Assembly: GCA_023525715.1 (NCBI GenBank)
Contig: CM042012.1
Location: 52,162,504-52,226,503 of the forward strand
Length of the DNA stretch: 64,000 nucleotides
DNA from: Cichorium intybus
Taxonomy: Eukaryota; Streptophyta; Magnoliopsida; Asterales; Asteraceae
Reading direction: 5' to 3'
A program made the position numbers and the translations under genes. Position 1 is the stretch's first letter. Each line of letters begins with the position of its first letter. Below the pieces are notes generated by a model, which was not told the DNA's origin, ran no database searches, and saw nothing but the letters and a program-made list of their open reading frames with translations. Below are positions 10,111 through 21,991 of this stretch, one piece after another.

Positions 10111-11597
10111 CGTAGGTATGTTTGGATTTTTTACAAATGGACTCTAGAAATTGAGGAGTCGTTCTCTTAAAAGAAAGTAGGCTCTTCTCTTTGAGCGCGT
10201 GTTAGGCGCGTCTGAAAGATTTCCAGTCCAGCGACCACCGACCCTGTTGCCCAATAGATGTTCATGAAGATAAAAAGATACAGCTGTCCAGTATAAAGAT
10301 TAAACAGAGCTGCACCGTCTATGTCTCCAATGACGTCCTTACACATTTTCGGCACCTTTATCTTTCCTAAAGACTCCTATAGCTTCTTGTTCTCTCTTTT
10401 CCAATACACCGTTCCCCATTGTTGATCCTCCTGTTTCTTTTTCATATTTCCGTCATCAGCGACGATTACACGATTTCGTAAGTAGCATCGGCGGCAAATT
10501 TGATGATCGTAAGAAGCCAATACGCTTCCCCTCTCCATTTGGTCGCCGATAAGGAACCGATTAGCTGGGTAAGATGATGGAACGTAGAAGTTAATTTTGA
10601 CATATGTGTCGATACTCTGTTAACTTGTTTTAATTTTAATCTCATTTAGGTCATTCATCTATCGCACTCTTATGTTGCCTCTCTACCACACGTTTGATAC
10701 AAAATCAGAACAATTAATCGTACTTTCATCCTCATCGTTTGGTTGTCTTTTCTTTTTGGATTTTTGGTTTTAACTTATTTGCATTTTTTATTGAGAAGAA
10801 CTATGGTGAGATTCGTCCTGCAAAGATGGTAGCAATTCATCCTACAAATATATTGATTGAGGATCTTGGCATTAATAGTTTCAGAGAACAGAGGTTACGA
10901 TTTCGTCCTCTAAAGATGTCGATTGCTTAGAAATTGTAGTTTATAAAGTAAAATGTAACAATCGATTTTGATACTCGGTTCTTCCTTGAAGTTGTAGATC
11001 TTCAGTTTCTAAAACTTTTAGTTATTGGGAACTTTAAATTCATAAATTGACTATAGTGAATTTATTAGATACGTTGTCGATCATATTAATTGATATAGAC
11101 TTGTTCGTTAGGTATATAAAGTTTGATGCTTTCATTCCTACGATGGAAAGAGGCATTCCAATTCCTAGAGTTAGAATTGTCAAATGACATTACAAAAGAT
11201 AATAGCTAATGTTGTCGAGGAACAATTAGAAATGATTTGATTTTTTTTGTTTTCCTTAATATTAGGATAAGTTTTGAATTATGCTGATTTTATGTTGAAT
11301 ATAGAGTTTCATGAGGATGGGGATTAAAAGGAATAGTAAAAGTGACGTCCGCCACTTGAGAAAAGAACTGGGGATAGTGGGAAGCAAAAGAATGATCGAG
11401 TAAAAGGTAATTGTTGTAAATCAACATATGCATCTATCTTATTTTTTTTCATATTCTTCAAAAGCAGAGTCTACATCCTTCAAACTATGAGTTTTGTTGC
11501 AAAATTTCTCTTATTTCATTTCCAGAATTTTTAATTGGTATCTAGAGTCAGGAATGTGAATTCTTGAGGTAATAAAAAACACAAAACAATATTAGGG

Positions 11598-11601
<4 letters not shown>
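10109..11601. other. unassigned sequence inside the hAT, possibly Helitron-carried
   Basis: Less AT-rich than the surroundings at 10150-10560 (AGCGCGTGTTAGGCGCGTCTG, CGACCACCGACCCTG). Short frames at 10167-10355 (-) and 10739-10930 (+) match no family I recognise. The placement before a Helitron 3' end makes captured host DNA possible, but no 5' terminus was found. Confidence 0.35.

Positions 11602-11689
<88 letters not shown>
11602..11689. repeat. long TA microsatellite
   Basis: About 44 TA units without interruption. Confidence 0.95.
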
Positions 11690-11692
<3 letters not shown>

Positions 11693-13317
11693 TACATATT
11701 GATTTCCCATATTGATTGATTAAGGTCTGCTAACTTATTGCACTTCTTTTCTTTATTGTATTTTATAGGGCTAAATGCAAATAATAATAAAATACTTTCG
11801 TTTATCGGTGTATTATAGCATCATATTTTTATATATTCAGATTTTCACACTATTGTAGTTTGTCCGTGCTTAGTGAGGACCGAGGACATAATAATCTCTG
11901 TTCATGGTGGTCTCTCACTAAACAACACATTAGAGCATGTCTGAAAAGCAATGTGAACAATTTCATGACTGTCGCTCAAAAAAAAATACACTTCATGACT
12001 AACCTTTACACTAATTGATTAACGATTAAAGATTAAAGCAGGAATGATTTTCTACATTCTGACTATTGACAAGAAGCAATAACTGCCCCATGATGGTGCC
12101 ATGTGTGACCTCCTATGGTTTGAACCACACCAGCAATATCGATTACATTTGATTTGCACACCAATTGGTAATGGAAGGTTTTAAATGGATGTTAAGAAAC
12201 TAGACCGGTCATCTTCAAATATGTGTTATAGGTCGGATTTTAGTACCCTTTAGTTTTTTTATCAATAACTCCATTTTACTAATTAGTTTTAAACTTGTGG
12301 TGCAGGTATGGTAATATATTTGCATTCTTGAACTGGTTGAGAATCTCAAAAAATAGATATGAGTATTTAAAGTAGCTTCATAAGTTTTTCATCTTACTAC
12401 CTATCCAGTACAGACAGAAATCCTCAGCTACATAGCTTCTGCTCTAGAAGTCCTTCACATCTGGTTAGTTCTTAGAACCGTGAACCTTTTCCTTGCTATT
12501 TATAATTATTTACATGGAGCATATACTAATACCAATTACCAGTTTTACCCATTGGTCATAAAGCAAATGTAGTTCCAGTATTTGGGTAATTTTGGTTTGT
12601 CGTTACATTATCTCATTGCACTGATACGTGGCTAATAAAAATGGCACAAATTAAAAATATCGAGTTCAAGAGCTAAATGGCAATTAACTTTGACATTTAT
12701 ACAACTCCAGGAGGAGCAGGTGTTCCAAGTTCAGAAGCATGTATCAGAGTTACAAGAGGATTTCTCAAGAGGAAAAAATGATTTAAGAATTTTTTTCTAG
12801 AAACAGCAAATATATGAGTTTGCTAAGAAGCTGAATGAATATGTTTTATAGTTATGTAGCGATATTATAACAACTGCATATTTTACATTATAGCACACCA
12901 TCACTTGAGGCTGAAATGATATGTTACAAGAAATTCCATCCATTTATTATAGGGATAAATGCAAGAAATAGTAATGTACTTTTATTGTTCTGTTTATTAT
13001 AGCATATCATACTTTCATTTCTTTCTATTACAACACTATTTCTTGGACTTCTACTGTACAGTATGTTTAGTTTTTCCTTATTAAGGCATGATACTTTGAA
13101 ATTTTACCCGGTTATAGCTCTGCACATCTTTTTCATGATTTAATTTGGTTTTTACATGAAACAAATGTCTCAAGAAGCAAATTAGTTATAAATGGGACTG
13201 GCAGTGCAAAATTTTCAAATCCACTTTCAGTTTTTCTTATTAGGACATCGTACTTTCAAAAGCCATCAAATTATGACATTCTATCTTAATTTTTTGTACA
13301 ACCAAGTAGTCTGTCGT
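11690..13317. other. non-coding sequence inside the nested Helitron region
   Basis: No coding frame. Two similar blocks (TAGGGCTAAATGCAAATAATA at about 11767 and TAGGGATAAATGCAAGAAATA at about 12951, each followed by a TTATAGCATCAT or TTATAGCATATCAT motif) suggest a degraded internal duplication. Confidence 0.4.
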
Positions 13318-13352
13318 GGGCCGTGCTCAGCACGGTCCATAAAATGCATCTA

Positions 13353-13353
<1 letters not shown>
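13318..13353 (+). mobile_element. Helitron 3' terminus
   Basis: A hairpin, CCGTGC-TCA-GCACGG (extended by GGG/TCC with one G-T pair), is followed 14 bases later by CTAG and then T. This is the canonical plant Helitron end (hairpin plus CTRR, inserted before T). The matching 5' TC end was not found; the region upstream is TA-rich. Confidence 0.6.

Positions 13354-13436
<83 letters not shown>
13354..13436. repeat. TA microsatellite
   Basis: Long TA run with one CA interruption, directly after the Helitron CTAG. Confidence 0.95.
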
Positions 13437-13527
13437 TAAGAAGTTGTATCCCCATAAATATAAATTACAACGCAGCACCAAGGCCCATCACATTCAATTT
13501 AATAACATTTAGTATATGTTCTCTTAT

Positions 13528-13649
13528 GATCCAAAAAGAGAGGCCCACAAATCAAAGAAATTAAACTTTAATATAACAACAACTAAACGATCCAAAAAGA
13601 GAGGCCCACAAATCAAAGAAATTAAACTTTAATATAACAACAACTAAAC
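13528..13649. repeat. 61-bp tandem duplication
   Basis: GATCCAAAAAGAGAGGCCCA begins at 13528 and again at 13589; the two 61-bp copies are identical by eye. It is inside hAT sequence, just right of the nested insertions. Confidence 0.85.
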
Positions 13650-13869
13650 GAAAATTTCAAAGTGACGTGCCGTCGGAACTCCGGAAGAATACAATTCGAG
13701 TTTTACTTTTTGAGATGTAAGTTTTTTAATAAATTTTTATACTTCTAATAAATGATTGTACTAGTTTTTTAATCATTTAGAATTATAATATTTGATTGTT
13801 GAATACTTTGAATTCCAATTAGACATTAGGGTTTGATATAACATATGTGTAATAAGTTTGATATAACAT

Positions 13870-14077
13870 ATGTTGATTCTTCCGGTTGCTACGGCAAGTG
13901 TAGAAAGGGTTTTTTCCGGTATGATCTATATAAAAAATAAGTTACGCAATAGCATGGGGGATCAATTTCTAAATGATTGTTTGATCATTTTTATTGAAAA
14001 AGATGTGTTTCTACAAGTTCCGGATGACGATATCATCGATCGATTTCAAGACATGCGAACTTGGCGGATTCAATTGT

Positions 14078-14079
<2 letters not shown>
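13870..14079 (+). pseudogene. hAT transposase C-terminal (dimerisation) fragment
   Basis: The 69-codon frame contains LPVATASVERVFSGM, then IKNKLRNSMGDQFLNDCL and FIEKDVF. These are hallmarks of the C-terminal dimerisation domain of plant hAT transposases annotated as ZMYM1-like. The ATG is incidental: the domain enters from upstream and the catalytic core is missing. The end of the frame is about 140 bp from the right TIR, as expected. Confidence 0.85.

Positions 14080-14116
<37 letters not shown>
14080..14116. repeat. 37-base T run
   Basis: Homopolymer directly after the transposase stop codon. Confidence 0.95.
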
Positions 14117-14118
<2 letters not shown>

Positions 14119-14216
14119 AATTTGCGACTTTAACTATTAAGCAACTTCATATAAATATTATTCTAAATTTTGACCATCTATGTACCCCCGTATCAAAATT
14201 CCTGGCTCCGCCACTG

Positions 14217-14861
14217 CATACCTTATTGTTATTATAGTAAATAACAAGATTCCTTCACTTGTAGATCTCTTAGAAGCAAGCAGCACAATTATCATGCCTC
14301 TAATACCTCACACCCAAGCTAGCAAGAAGTAATACTATAGAGAGAGGAGAGAAAACCTCCAAGAGAACTGTCTACTAAAGTTGGCGCAGGTTTTATGAGG
14401 ACCGGGAGGGGTTATTTATAGCTTACAAGGGTGATTAAAGATAAACCTTATTTGAATTCAAACCGGATAAACATTTTATCTATAAATTCAAACTGTTTAA
14501 CTACAATATATGGTTAGCGAATTTAATAAGGATAAATCCTTCTAAAATCGTCCAACATATATTCCCTAACTTTATCCATTGCTCAACTATTGAACAATTA
14601 AAATTCAGCCCCTGCACTTTTAATTAATCCTAAATTAATTCCAATTAATTCAAAATCAATTCTAATTAATTCCAAACTTGTTTCTAATTAATTTATCATC
14701 ACATAATAAATTAATAAACTATTTATTAATTTCTCTCTCTCCCTCATATAACTCTAATTCTATTTGGACTACTGATGGCAACCCAAAAGGACCGTGCTAC
14801 TATCAATTCAACTATATACCAATTATAATTATGGGCTTAGACACCTAATCCAACAAAATTG
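14217..14861 (-). repeat. LTR of the truncated element, part 2 (copy X)
   Basis: Continues the LTR split by the hAT. On the minus strand it begins TGTTGGATTAGGTGTC. A GCTATAAATAACC promoter-like block lies at about 14412-14425. Right of 14861 the peptide-array spacer begins (AAATTGTCATTGATTTC), so the element is inserted in an array unit. Confidence 0.55.
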
Positions 14862-15237
14862 TCATTGATTTCTTTAGTTTCTTTGATGTTCCCTTTTGAT
14901 TTTCTATTAGGACCAGGTCATATATTCTCCAATTTTGACTTCTCTTCAAGCTTGTAGAGAACCGTCACCATGTTTTGCTAACTACACAAATTCATGGGAT
15001 TTCAAATCCTTCAAAGCAAACTAATATTTGAGTTATTCATGGAATTTAAAAGACATACCGGTATCAGAAGATATAACATAACATATTACCATATTGTATT
15101 ATTCCAAAATTATGGTTAATAGGAGTTACAATCATTTATCACTCCTTAATTTCACACTATAAATAGGAAATCAAAATATCTCTTATATCCTTTAATTATG
15201 TATGTAACTTCTAATAAAAAGGAGATCCACATACGTT

Positions 15238-15458
15238 TTAGCATAGGCAATGACAAAGATTGTGGTCCCATGTTCTACAATGCCTACCCTTCAATTACTG
15301 TAGTTTTCCTTGCAATATTTGTCACAATTTTGCATATTATGTAGTTTATTTGCATTACATTCCAATTTAACATCGTGGCAACACTTATCGGCAGCCATCA
15401 GTGGTCTCCAACATTGTGCTGCAAACAACGCCAACAAAATACTTAAAAAAGAATGCAT
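15238..15458 (-). pseudogene. defensin-like peptide gene copy 1, frameshifted
   Basis: Same gene as at 18071 but 221 bp instead of 222. One base is lost at about 15291 (ACCCTTCAATTACTG against ACCCTTTCCATTACTG in intact copies). The frame then meets TGA, leaving 55 residues and losing the last four cysteines. A separate change turns Cys53 to Tyr. The signal peptide and first five mature cysteines are intact. The TATA box at 15550-15557 is kept. Shares the deletion with the copy at 21771. Confidence 0.85.
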
Positions 15459-18070
15459 TTAATATATGGCTTATATTTACAAGTAGGTAAGACAGTAAAA
15501 TCAATGAAATATTGTAATGTCAAAATTAAAAATTACTTAATAATTCTAGTTTATATAGACCCAAGACATCCAAATTTTTGCATGACACTATACACATATA
15601 AAACTATAATAGAGAATTTAGGAATTTATAGATAGAATGTAAGCCATTATAAATAAAAGTTTCTTGACATATATTTTATAAATTGAACAGTTTGGATATC
15701 TAAGTTACTTCAAAAATACTAACCAATACAAATAACAACGATCAACATGGAAACTTGGTAAGGACTTCTAGATTGAACCATTTTATATGTTTGTTGAATG
15801 AAAATAGATAATGTGTACTGAAGTTATATGTATCACTAAAGGTTAAGTGGTACATAAATATAGTTTATGTGAATAGATAAACATGGCAAAAGATTTACTT
15901 AGAATGCAACTCGGGAATACCTTTTATTTGAAAAGCTTGATTACGATTAATTTGAAAAATATATTTTCAGTAAACTCTTGGGTAATAAAGTTGAGTCCAT
16001 ATTTATGGTCATTTTGCTTCAATTACTAGAACATCTAGTATATATATAGAAAACTGAACATATAAAACCCAAAGTATGACCATTGCCATACACCCCAAAT
16101 TGTCGTTGGAGCATGTTAAAGATGGTCTCGGAGTTTGGTAAAGTCCTTAAATTTAGTTCAAACCATTCCTAGGATGAAGACAACCATTTTCATCGACTTG
16201 AAATGGTCAAATAAATTCTAAAACTTAGTTATACATCCCAAATAACACTAAATTTAATCATTAAAAACTTTTACCGACAAACTACAAGAGAGATAAAAAA
16301 AAAATTTAACTTCCACATTCTTCAAGTAAGTTCTGAAGTTTTGTTTGCTTGATCAAATTAACGCAAATAGAATTTGATTAAGATACAGTTTATTGTATCT
16401 CATGATTTCAAACTAGATTATACATTTATGTTGATCATCGACTAATATAATCAATTCCATCACATAATCTAGGTACATAGTCCTCATGTGAATTCCATAT
16501 CATCGTTATAAGTTTGAAATTAATCGAACGGAAAATTCAAGTTTACATGCATTTCATTTTGGAATAATTAACATCATTTGGTATCCAAAACATATTTTTA
16601 AATTAATATGACAACAAATTCATGATCTATGGTCCGAAGAATATTAATTCCTCAATATAGGGTTCATAACGTCCCAAAATGCACAATTAAACTTCAACTA
16701 AGAAATAGTAGAAAATGTTGATGATAGATTGACGAAGTATTGAAAAAACCTAAATTCAAAACTCAATTAAATATAAAAACCACCAAAGGATTTTGGATTC
16801 TAGGAAGTAGCAAAAACCTAGGTTACAACTTATAAGAAAATAAGTAGTAATTCTACCTTCTAATTCTTCTATGAGCCTGCCATAGTTTAAAATCATTAAA
16901 TGTTATTAAAAATCCATTACAACGTTCATTCAAAAGTCAAATAACCAATCTCCACTTCCATCAACACTCAAGTTTTTTCATCACACGTGAGGTGGAAAGA
17001 GAGTTTAAGCTCTAATCATTTATCAATAGAGGTATTAAACCTCTTAAGTTCCCTTCCTTGTCACTTGACCAATAATTCGTCATAACGAACCTCCGAAGCT
17101 TGCTACGTGAATGCTAACCATAACTTTTTAACATTTGACTTAAAATATAAATTAATTATTGAAATTATTAAATTTATTCCCATTTTGACCATTCTAGATT
17201 ATTCTTATTACCAATTTGTTTTATTTATTTAGTTTAATGAATTTTAAATTAGCCCTAAATTTTGATGTCAAGGTCTCCCTTTGAGTTTCTTTTTAGTTTC
17301 CGTAGCGCGAAAATCACATCATAATGACAATCAGTTGTTTGTAATATGTAACATGTCGAAAAGTAAAAAAGAATTCATTACCACGTGTCGTTAAATCGGT
17401 CGCTTTTACCGAGGGCAAAGCTACAAAGCTTATTTTTCATCAATAGTAGAAGTACGGTAGCCATTAATTTGCATTAATTTGAACAACATAAATTGGTTTT
17501 GCAATCCCATCGAGGCATCCTACAAATGCATAAGCTCCTAGGTTCGGGGTAATTATTTTTACAATCTACTTTGTTGTTTAAAAATGAAGTACAACAATTT
17601 ATGTCCTATAGAAAATACCAAGCATATTAGAGTAAAAACTATAATTTCTTGTTTATCTAAGGATAAAATATTTTTTATTAGCTTATGGAAAATTGTCATT
17701 CATTTCTTTAGTTTCTTTGAGGTTCTCTTTTTATTTTCTATTAGGACCAGGTCATATTTTCTCCAGTTTTGATTTCACTTCAAGCTTCAGAGAACTGTCA
17801 CCATGCTTTGCTAACTACAAAAATTTATGGGATTTCAAATCCTTCAAAGCAAACTAATATTTGAGCTACTCATGGAATTTAAAGGACGTACTAGTATCAG
17901 AGGATATAACATAACACATTACCATATTGTATTATGCAAAAATTATGGTTAATAGGAGTTACAATCATTTATCACTCCTTAATTTCACACTATAAATAAG
18001 AAATCAAAAGATCTCTTATATCCTCTAATTACGTATGTAACTTCTAATAAAAAGGAGATCCACATACGTT
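15459..18070. other. array spacer upstream of copy 1
   Basis: AT-rich spacer carrying the copy 1 promoter, the CACGTG site at about 17384 and the conserved order of the array. Short open frames here are not conserved in the older units. No gene seen. Confidence 0.6.
15550..15557 (-). promoter_or_regulatory. TATA box of copy 1
   Basis: TATATAAA, 92 bp before the ATG, as in the other copies. Confidence 0.55.
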
Positions 18071-18292
18071 TTAGCATAGGCAATGACAAAGATTGTGGTC
18101 CCATGTTCTACAATGCCGACCCTTTCCATTACTGCAGTTTTCCATGCAATATTTGTGACAATTTTGCATATCATGTAGTTTATTTGCATTACATTCCATT
18201 TGAACATCGTGACAACACTTATCGGCAGCCATGAGTGGTCTCCAACATTGTGCTGCAAAAAATGCCAACAAAATACTTAAAAAAGATCGCAT
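18071..18292 (-). CDS. secreted defensin-like cysteine-rich peptide, copy 2 (intact)
   Basis: A 73-residue precursor. Residues 1-23 form a signal peptide (hydrophobic FLSILLAFFAA, likely cleavage after MAA), so the product is secreted. The mature part of about 50 residues has ten cysteines (26, 27, 34, 45, 49, 53, 61, 69, 71, 73). C-x3-C-x3-C and C-x-C-x-C suggest a CS-alpha-beta fold with a doubled helix and strand motif. Plant defensin-like families act in defence, pollen-pistil signalling or symbiosis; which applies is unknown. No intron, although many plant defensin-like genes have one after the signal peptide. Copy-specific residues are Arg2, Gln31, His46 and Arg59; Arg59 removes the Gly of the gamma-core GxC seen in other copies. 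TATATAAA lies 92 bp upstream. Confidence 0.75.
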   Translation of the reverse strand: MRSFLSILLAFFAAQCWRPLMAADKCCHDVQMECNANKLHDMQNCHKYCMENCSNGKGRHCRTWDHNLCHCLC

Positions 18293-18383
18293 TTAATATA
18301 TGGCTTATATATGCAAGTATGTAAGACAGTAAAATCAATGAAATATTGTAATTTCAAAATTAAGAATTACTTAATATTTCTAG

Positions 18384-18391
18384 TTTATATA
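18384..18391 (-). promoter_or_regulatory. TATA box of copy 2
   Basis: TATATAAA within GTCTATATAAACTAGA, 92 bp before the ATG. This would place transcription start roughly 60 bp before it. Confidence 0.6.
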
Positions 18392-19423
18392 GACCCATGA
18401 TATTCAAATTTGTGCATGACACTATGCACATATAAAACTATAATAGAGAATTTAGGAATGTATATATGGAATGTAAGCTATTATAAATAAAATTTTCTCG
18501 ACATATATTTTATAAATTGAACGGTTTGGATATCTAATTTACTTTCAAAAATACTAACCAATACAAATCACAAGGATCCAGATTCTATCATTGTCGTTGG
18601 CTATTATAGTTGATAACGTATTCTAAAGGTTCAATGTGGTGTTGTCTTCATGTGGTGCGTAGACGTTGACCACCGCCGTGTGACAGTTACTAGATTTCCA
18701 GGTTCCTAGTGTGATAATATAATTCCGACCAACCTTAGTGGAACTAAGACTCTCCCCATCGGTGGCCCGGGAAGAGTCGGTCACCACTTTTTCTTTTAAA
18801 AAGAATTAAAAATTCAAAACCAATTGGTGGCCTAGGCATTTATGACCTGGATTGTTTTTTTACAATATAACAATTGAAATCCGACTAACAATTGAAATCC
18901 GACCTGGATTTTTTTTACTAGATTTCCAGGTTCCTAGTGTGATAATATAATTCCGACCAACCTTAGTGGAACTAAGACTCTCCCCATCGGTGGCCCGGGA
19001 AGAGTCGGTGACCACTTTTTCTTTTAAAAAGAATTAAAAATTCAAAACCAATTGGTGGCCTAGGCATTTATGACCTGTATTGTTTTTCTATAACAATTGA
19101 AATCTATTGATTCGTAATAATATTTATTGGATTACATTTATTATCTTAAAAATCTAACATTATCTCAATAAAAAAATAAAAGCTATACTAAAATTGGTAA
19201 AAATCTAACATTATCTCAATAAAAAAATAAAAGCTATACTAAAATTGGTAAGTTTTTCTCTCTATATAAAGTATAAGAGATAAGTTCTAACATAAAACCA
19301 AATTATATTACCTAACTGTAGACGATCTTAATCGTTTGATTAGATTTCTTTACTAAGGGTATGATGGTAAAATGGAAATACTAGAAATAAGAATCTTCAA
19401 TAAATACGTCCAGTAATTTAACA

Positions 19424-19625
19424 AATGTTCATCAATGAACAAACGTTCTTCTCCTTCTTTGTAAATAAACATATGTCGATAAATGAACATATGTTCATCA
19501 ATGAACATACATTCATCTCTTTCTCTGTATATTCATACTCTATAATTGAACATATGTTCATAAATGAACAAATGTTTATCAATGAACAAATGTTCATCAA
19601 TGAACAAATGTTCATCAATGAACAT
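19424..19625. repeat. palindromic minisatellite (copy X')
   Basis: Same TGTTCATCAATGAACA family as at 8317, with one extra 18-bp unit (86 and 83 open codons on the two strands instead of 80 and 77). Confidence 0.7.
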
Positions 19626-20070
19626 ATTATCTCAATTGATGTGCTGGTAAACCACACATGCTCCATCAACCATGATAATTTATGAGATACACATTACAAC
19701 TCTTTATTAGTACCTATTAATGTGTTGGTTAACCACACACGCTCCACTAACGATTTATAAAGTGTAATGTGCAATTTTAATGGGTTAGCATACTAATTCA
19801 CATTTTTCCTAAAGTAACTAGATTTGAGATTTTAAATAAAAGGTTCTAGTACTTTTAATAACATTATACTTTTAATGAGAGTTAGTGTCCTATCAAATCT
19901 ATTCTGCTAACGACCCTCCACTAATCAAGGAAGCGGTGCGTGAGAGTGGACACTCATTCAACTGCCATTTTATATGCAGTTTCCTTATACCCCCTTATAG
20001 ACCAGCTTCATGAATGAGGTATAATAGCAATTTGATGACTGATTCTTATACATATAAACTATTAACAATT

Positions 20071-20075
<5 letters not shown>

Positions 20076-20135
<60 letters not shown>
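20076..20135. repeat. TA microsatellite
   Basis: About 30 TA units. The matching site in copy X, near 8955, has only a few. Confidence 0.95.
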
Positions 20136-20136
<1 letters not shown>

Positions 20137-20591
20137 GGTGTATTTTAAACCTTTTAAAATACTAGGTTTATTTATTTTAAATTTCGAAAATTAAGCACTT
20201 GATTTAAATTTAAAATTAAACCAAAAAATGATTTAATATTAATCTATTAATTAACAATTAATTAAATAAATTAAATCAAATAAGGATTAACTAATTAAAT
20301 CAATCAAATAATTTAATCCTAATCCTAACCCTCTATTTTTCGAAAATTAGGGTATAGGAGTTATCCAATTTTAATTATTTCTTTTTAGGCAAGTAAAATA
20401 ATAATTACCAAAATAAGGAAACCCTAAAACCTAGCCTTTTCTTTCGAAAATCATGGCGAGGAGGCTAGGGTTTCAAAACGCTAACCCTAGTCGGATTTCC
20501 TGGCTTTTAGTGCTTAAATTCTATAAACACTAATTGATCAAATTATACTATTATAGCTTTTCAATAGAAAAAAAATTAGGTATAATACCAC

Positions 20592-21388
20592 TGATAGGAT
20601 TTAGGTAAAACAAATAAACTTAAAAACGGTTAAGTTCACATGCAACCTAAACGATCTATGTTTTTACTATTGAACCTATAACTAAGAACATTAAATAAGA
20701 AACCCTAATAACCCTAAGCAATTTTCAAAATACTAAAGAAAGGGATTATGATTACAAACCTTATTGTTATTATAGTAAATAACAAGATTCCTTCACTTGT
20801 AGATATCTTAGAAGCAAGCAGCACAATTATCATGCCTCTAATGGCTCACACCCAAGCTAGCAATAAGTAATACTATAGAGAGAGGAGAGAAAACCTCCAA
20901 AGAACTGTCTACTAAAGTTGGCGCAGGTTTTTTGAGGACCGGGAGGGGTTATTTATAGCTTCCAAGGGTGATTAAAGATAAACCGTATTTGAATTCAAAC
21001 CGGATAAACATTTTCTTTTTAAATTCAAACTGTTTAACTACTATATATGGTTAGCGATTTTAATAAGGATAAATCCTTCTAAAATCGTCCAACATATATT
21101 CCCCAACTTTATCCATTGTTCAATTATTGAACAATTAAAATTCAGCCACTGCACTTTTAATTAATCCTAAATTAATTCCAATTAATTCAAAATCAAATCT
21201 AACTAATTCCAAACTAGTTTTTAATTAATTTATCATCACATAATAAATTAATAAACTATTTATTTCTCTCTCTCCCTCATATAACTCTAATACCATTTGG
21301 ACTACTGATGACAACCCAAAAGGACTGTGCTACTATCAATTCAACTATATACCAATTATAATTATGGGCTTAGACACCTAATCCAACA
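20592..21388 (-). repeat. uninterrupted LTR of the truncated element (copy X')
   Basis: 797 bp. On the minus strand it begins TGTTGGATTAGGTGTC and ends CCTATCA, the usual TG...CA pattern. It is followed after one base by a decayed primer-site-like TGGTATTATA (20581-20590). No second LTR is present in the window. The hAT target is empty here. Confidence 0.55.
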
Positions 21389-21770
21389 AAATTATCATTG
21401 ATTTCTTTTGTTTCTTTGATGTTCCCTTTTGATTTTCTATTAGGACCAGGTCATATATTCTCCAATTTTGACTTCTCTTCAAGCTTGTAGAGAACCGTCA
21501 CCATGTTTTGCTAACTACACAAATTCATGGGATTTCAAATCCTTCAAAGCAAACTAATATTTGAGTTACTAATCGAATTTAAAAGACAAACCGGTATCAG
21601 AAGATATAACATAACATATTACCATACTGTATTATTCCAAAATTATGGTTAATAGGAGTTACAATCATTTATCACTCCTTAATTTCACACTATAAATAGG
21701 AAATCAAAATATCTCTAATATCCTTTAATTACGTATGTAACTTCTAATAAAAAGGAGATCCACAAACGTT

Positions 21771-21991
21771 TTAGCATAGGCAATGACAAAGATTGTGGTC
21801 CCATGTTCTACAATGCCCACCCTTCAATTACTGCAGTTTTCCTTGCAATATTTGTCACAATTTTGCATATTATGTAGTTTATTTGCATTACATTCCAATT
21901 TAACATCGTGACAACACTTATCGGCAGCCATCAGTGGTCTCCAACATTGTGCTGCAAACAACGCCAACAAGATACTTAAAAAAGAAAGCAT
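21771..21991 (-). pseudogene. defensin-like peptide gene copy 3, frameshifted
   Basis: Carries the same 1-base deletion as copy 1 (ACCCTTCAATTACTG), giving a 55-residue product without Cys61, 69, 71 and 73. Cys53 is still present here, unlike copy 1. The second residue is Leu. TATATAAA at 22083-22090. The shared break shows it predates the X/X' duplication. Confidence 0.85.

Larger units (their letters stand above)
9592..14216 (+). mobile_element. hAT transposon with nested insertions
   Basis: Ends are inverted repeats: CAGTGGCGGATGCAG on the left, and GGCTCCGCCACTG (complement CAGTGGCGGAGCC) on the right. CATACCT flanks both sides (9585-9591 and 14217-14223), 7 bp of an expected 8-bp hAT duplication. 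The related sequence at about 20750-20760 is an empty site. A transposase C-terminal piece lies near the right end. Most of the interior (9692-13353) consists of other sequence bracketed by TA repeats, so this copy is dead. Confidence 0.85.
7686..18574. repeat. large tandem duplication, copy X
   Basis: Holds the right part of the LINE remnant, a truncated LTR element, the first two peptide-gene copies (15238 and 18071) and spacer. It matches 18575-25157 throughout, apart from the 4.6-kb hAT found only here. The junction at 18574/18575 joins array spacer (ATACAAATCACAA) to LINE sequence (GATCCAGATTC). Confidence 0.8.
18575..20591 (-). mobile_element. LINE fragment and LTR-element internal region (copy X')
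   Basis: Counterpart of 7686-9421. It adds a 228-bp-period local duplication, with the ACTAGATTTCCAGG block at 18689 and again at 18917, which is absent from copy X. It also has a longer TA run. No coding region. Confidence 0.55.
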
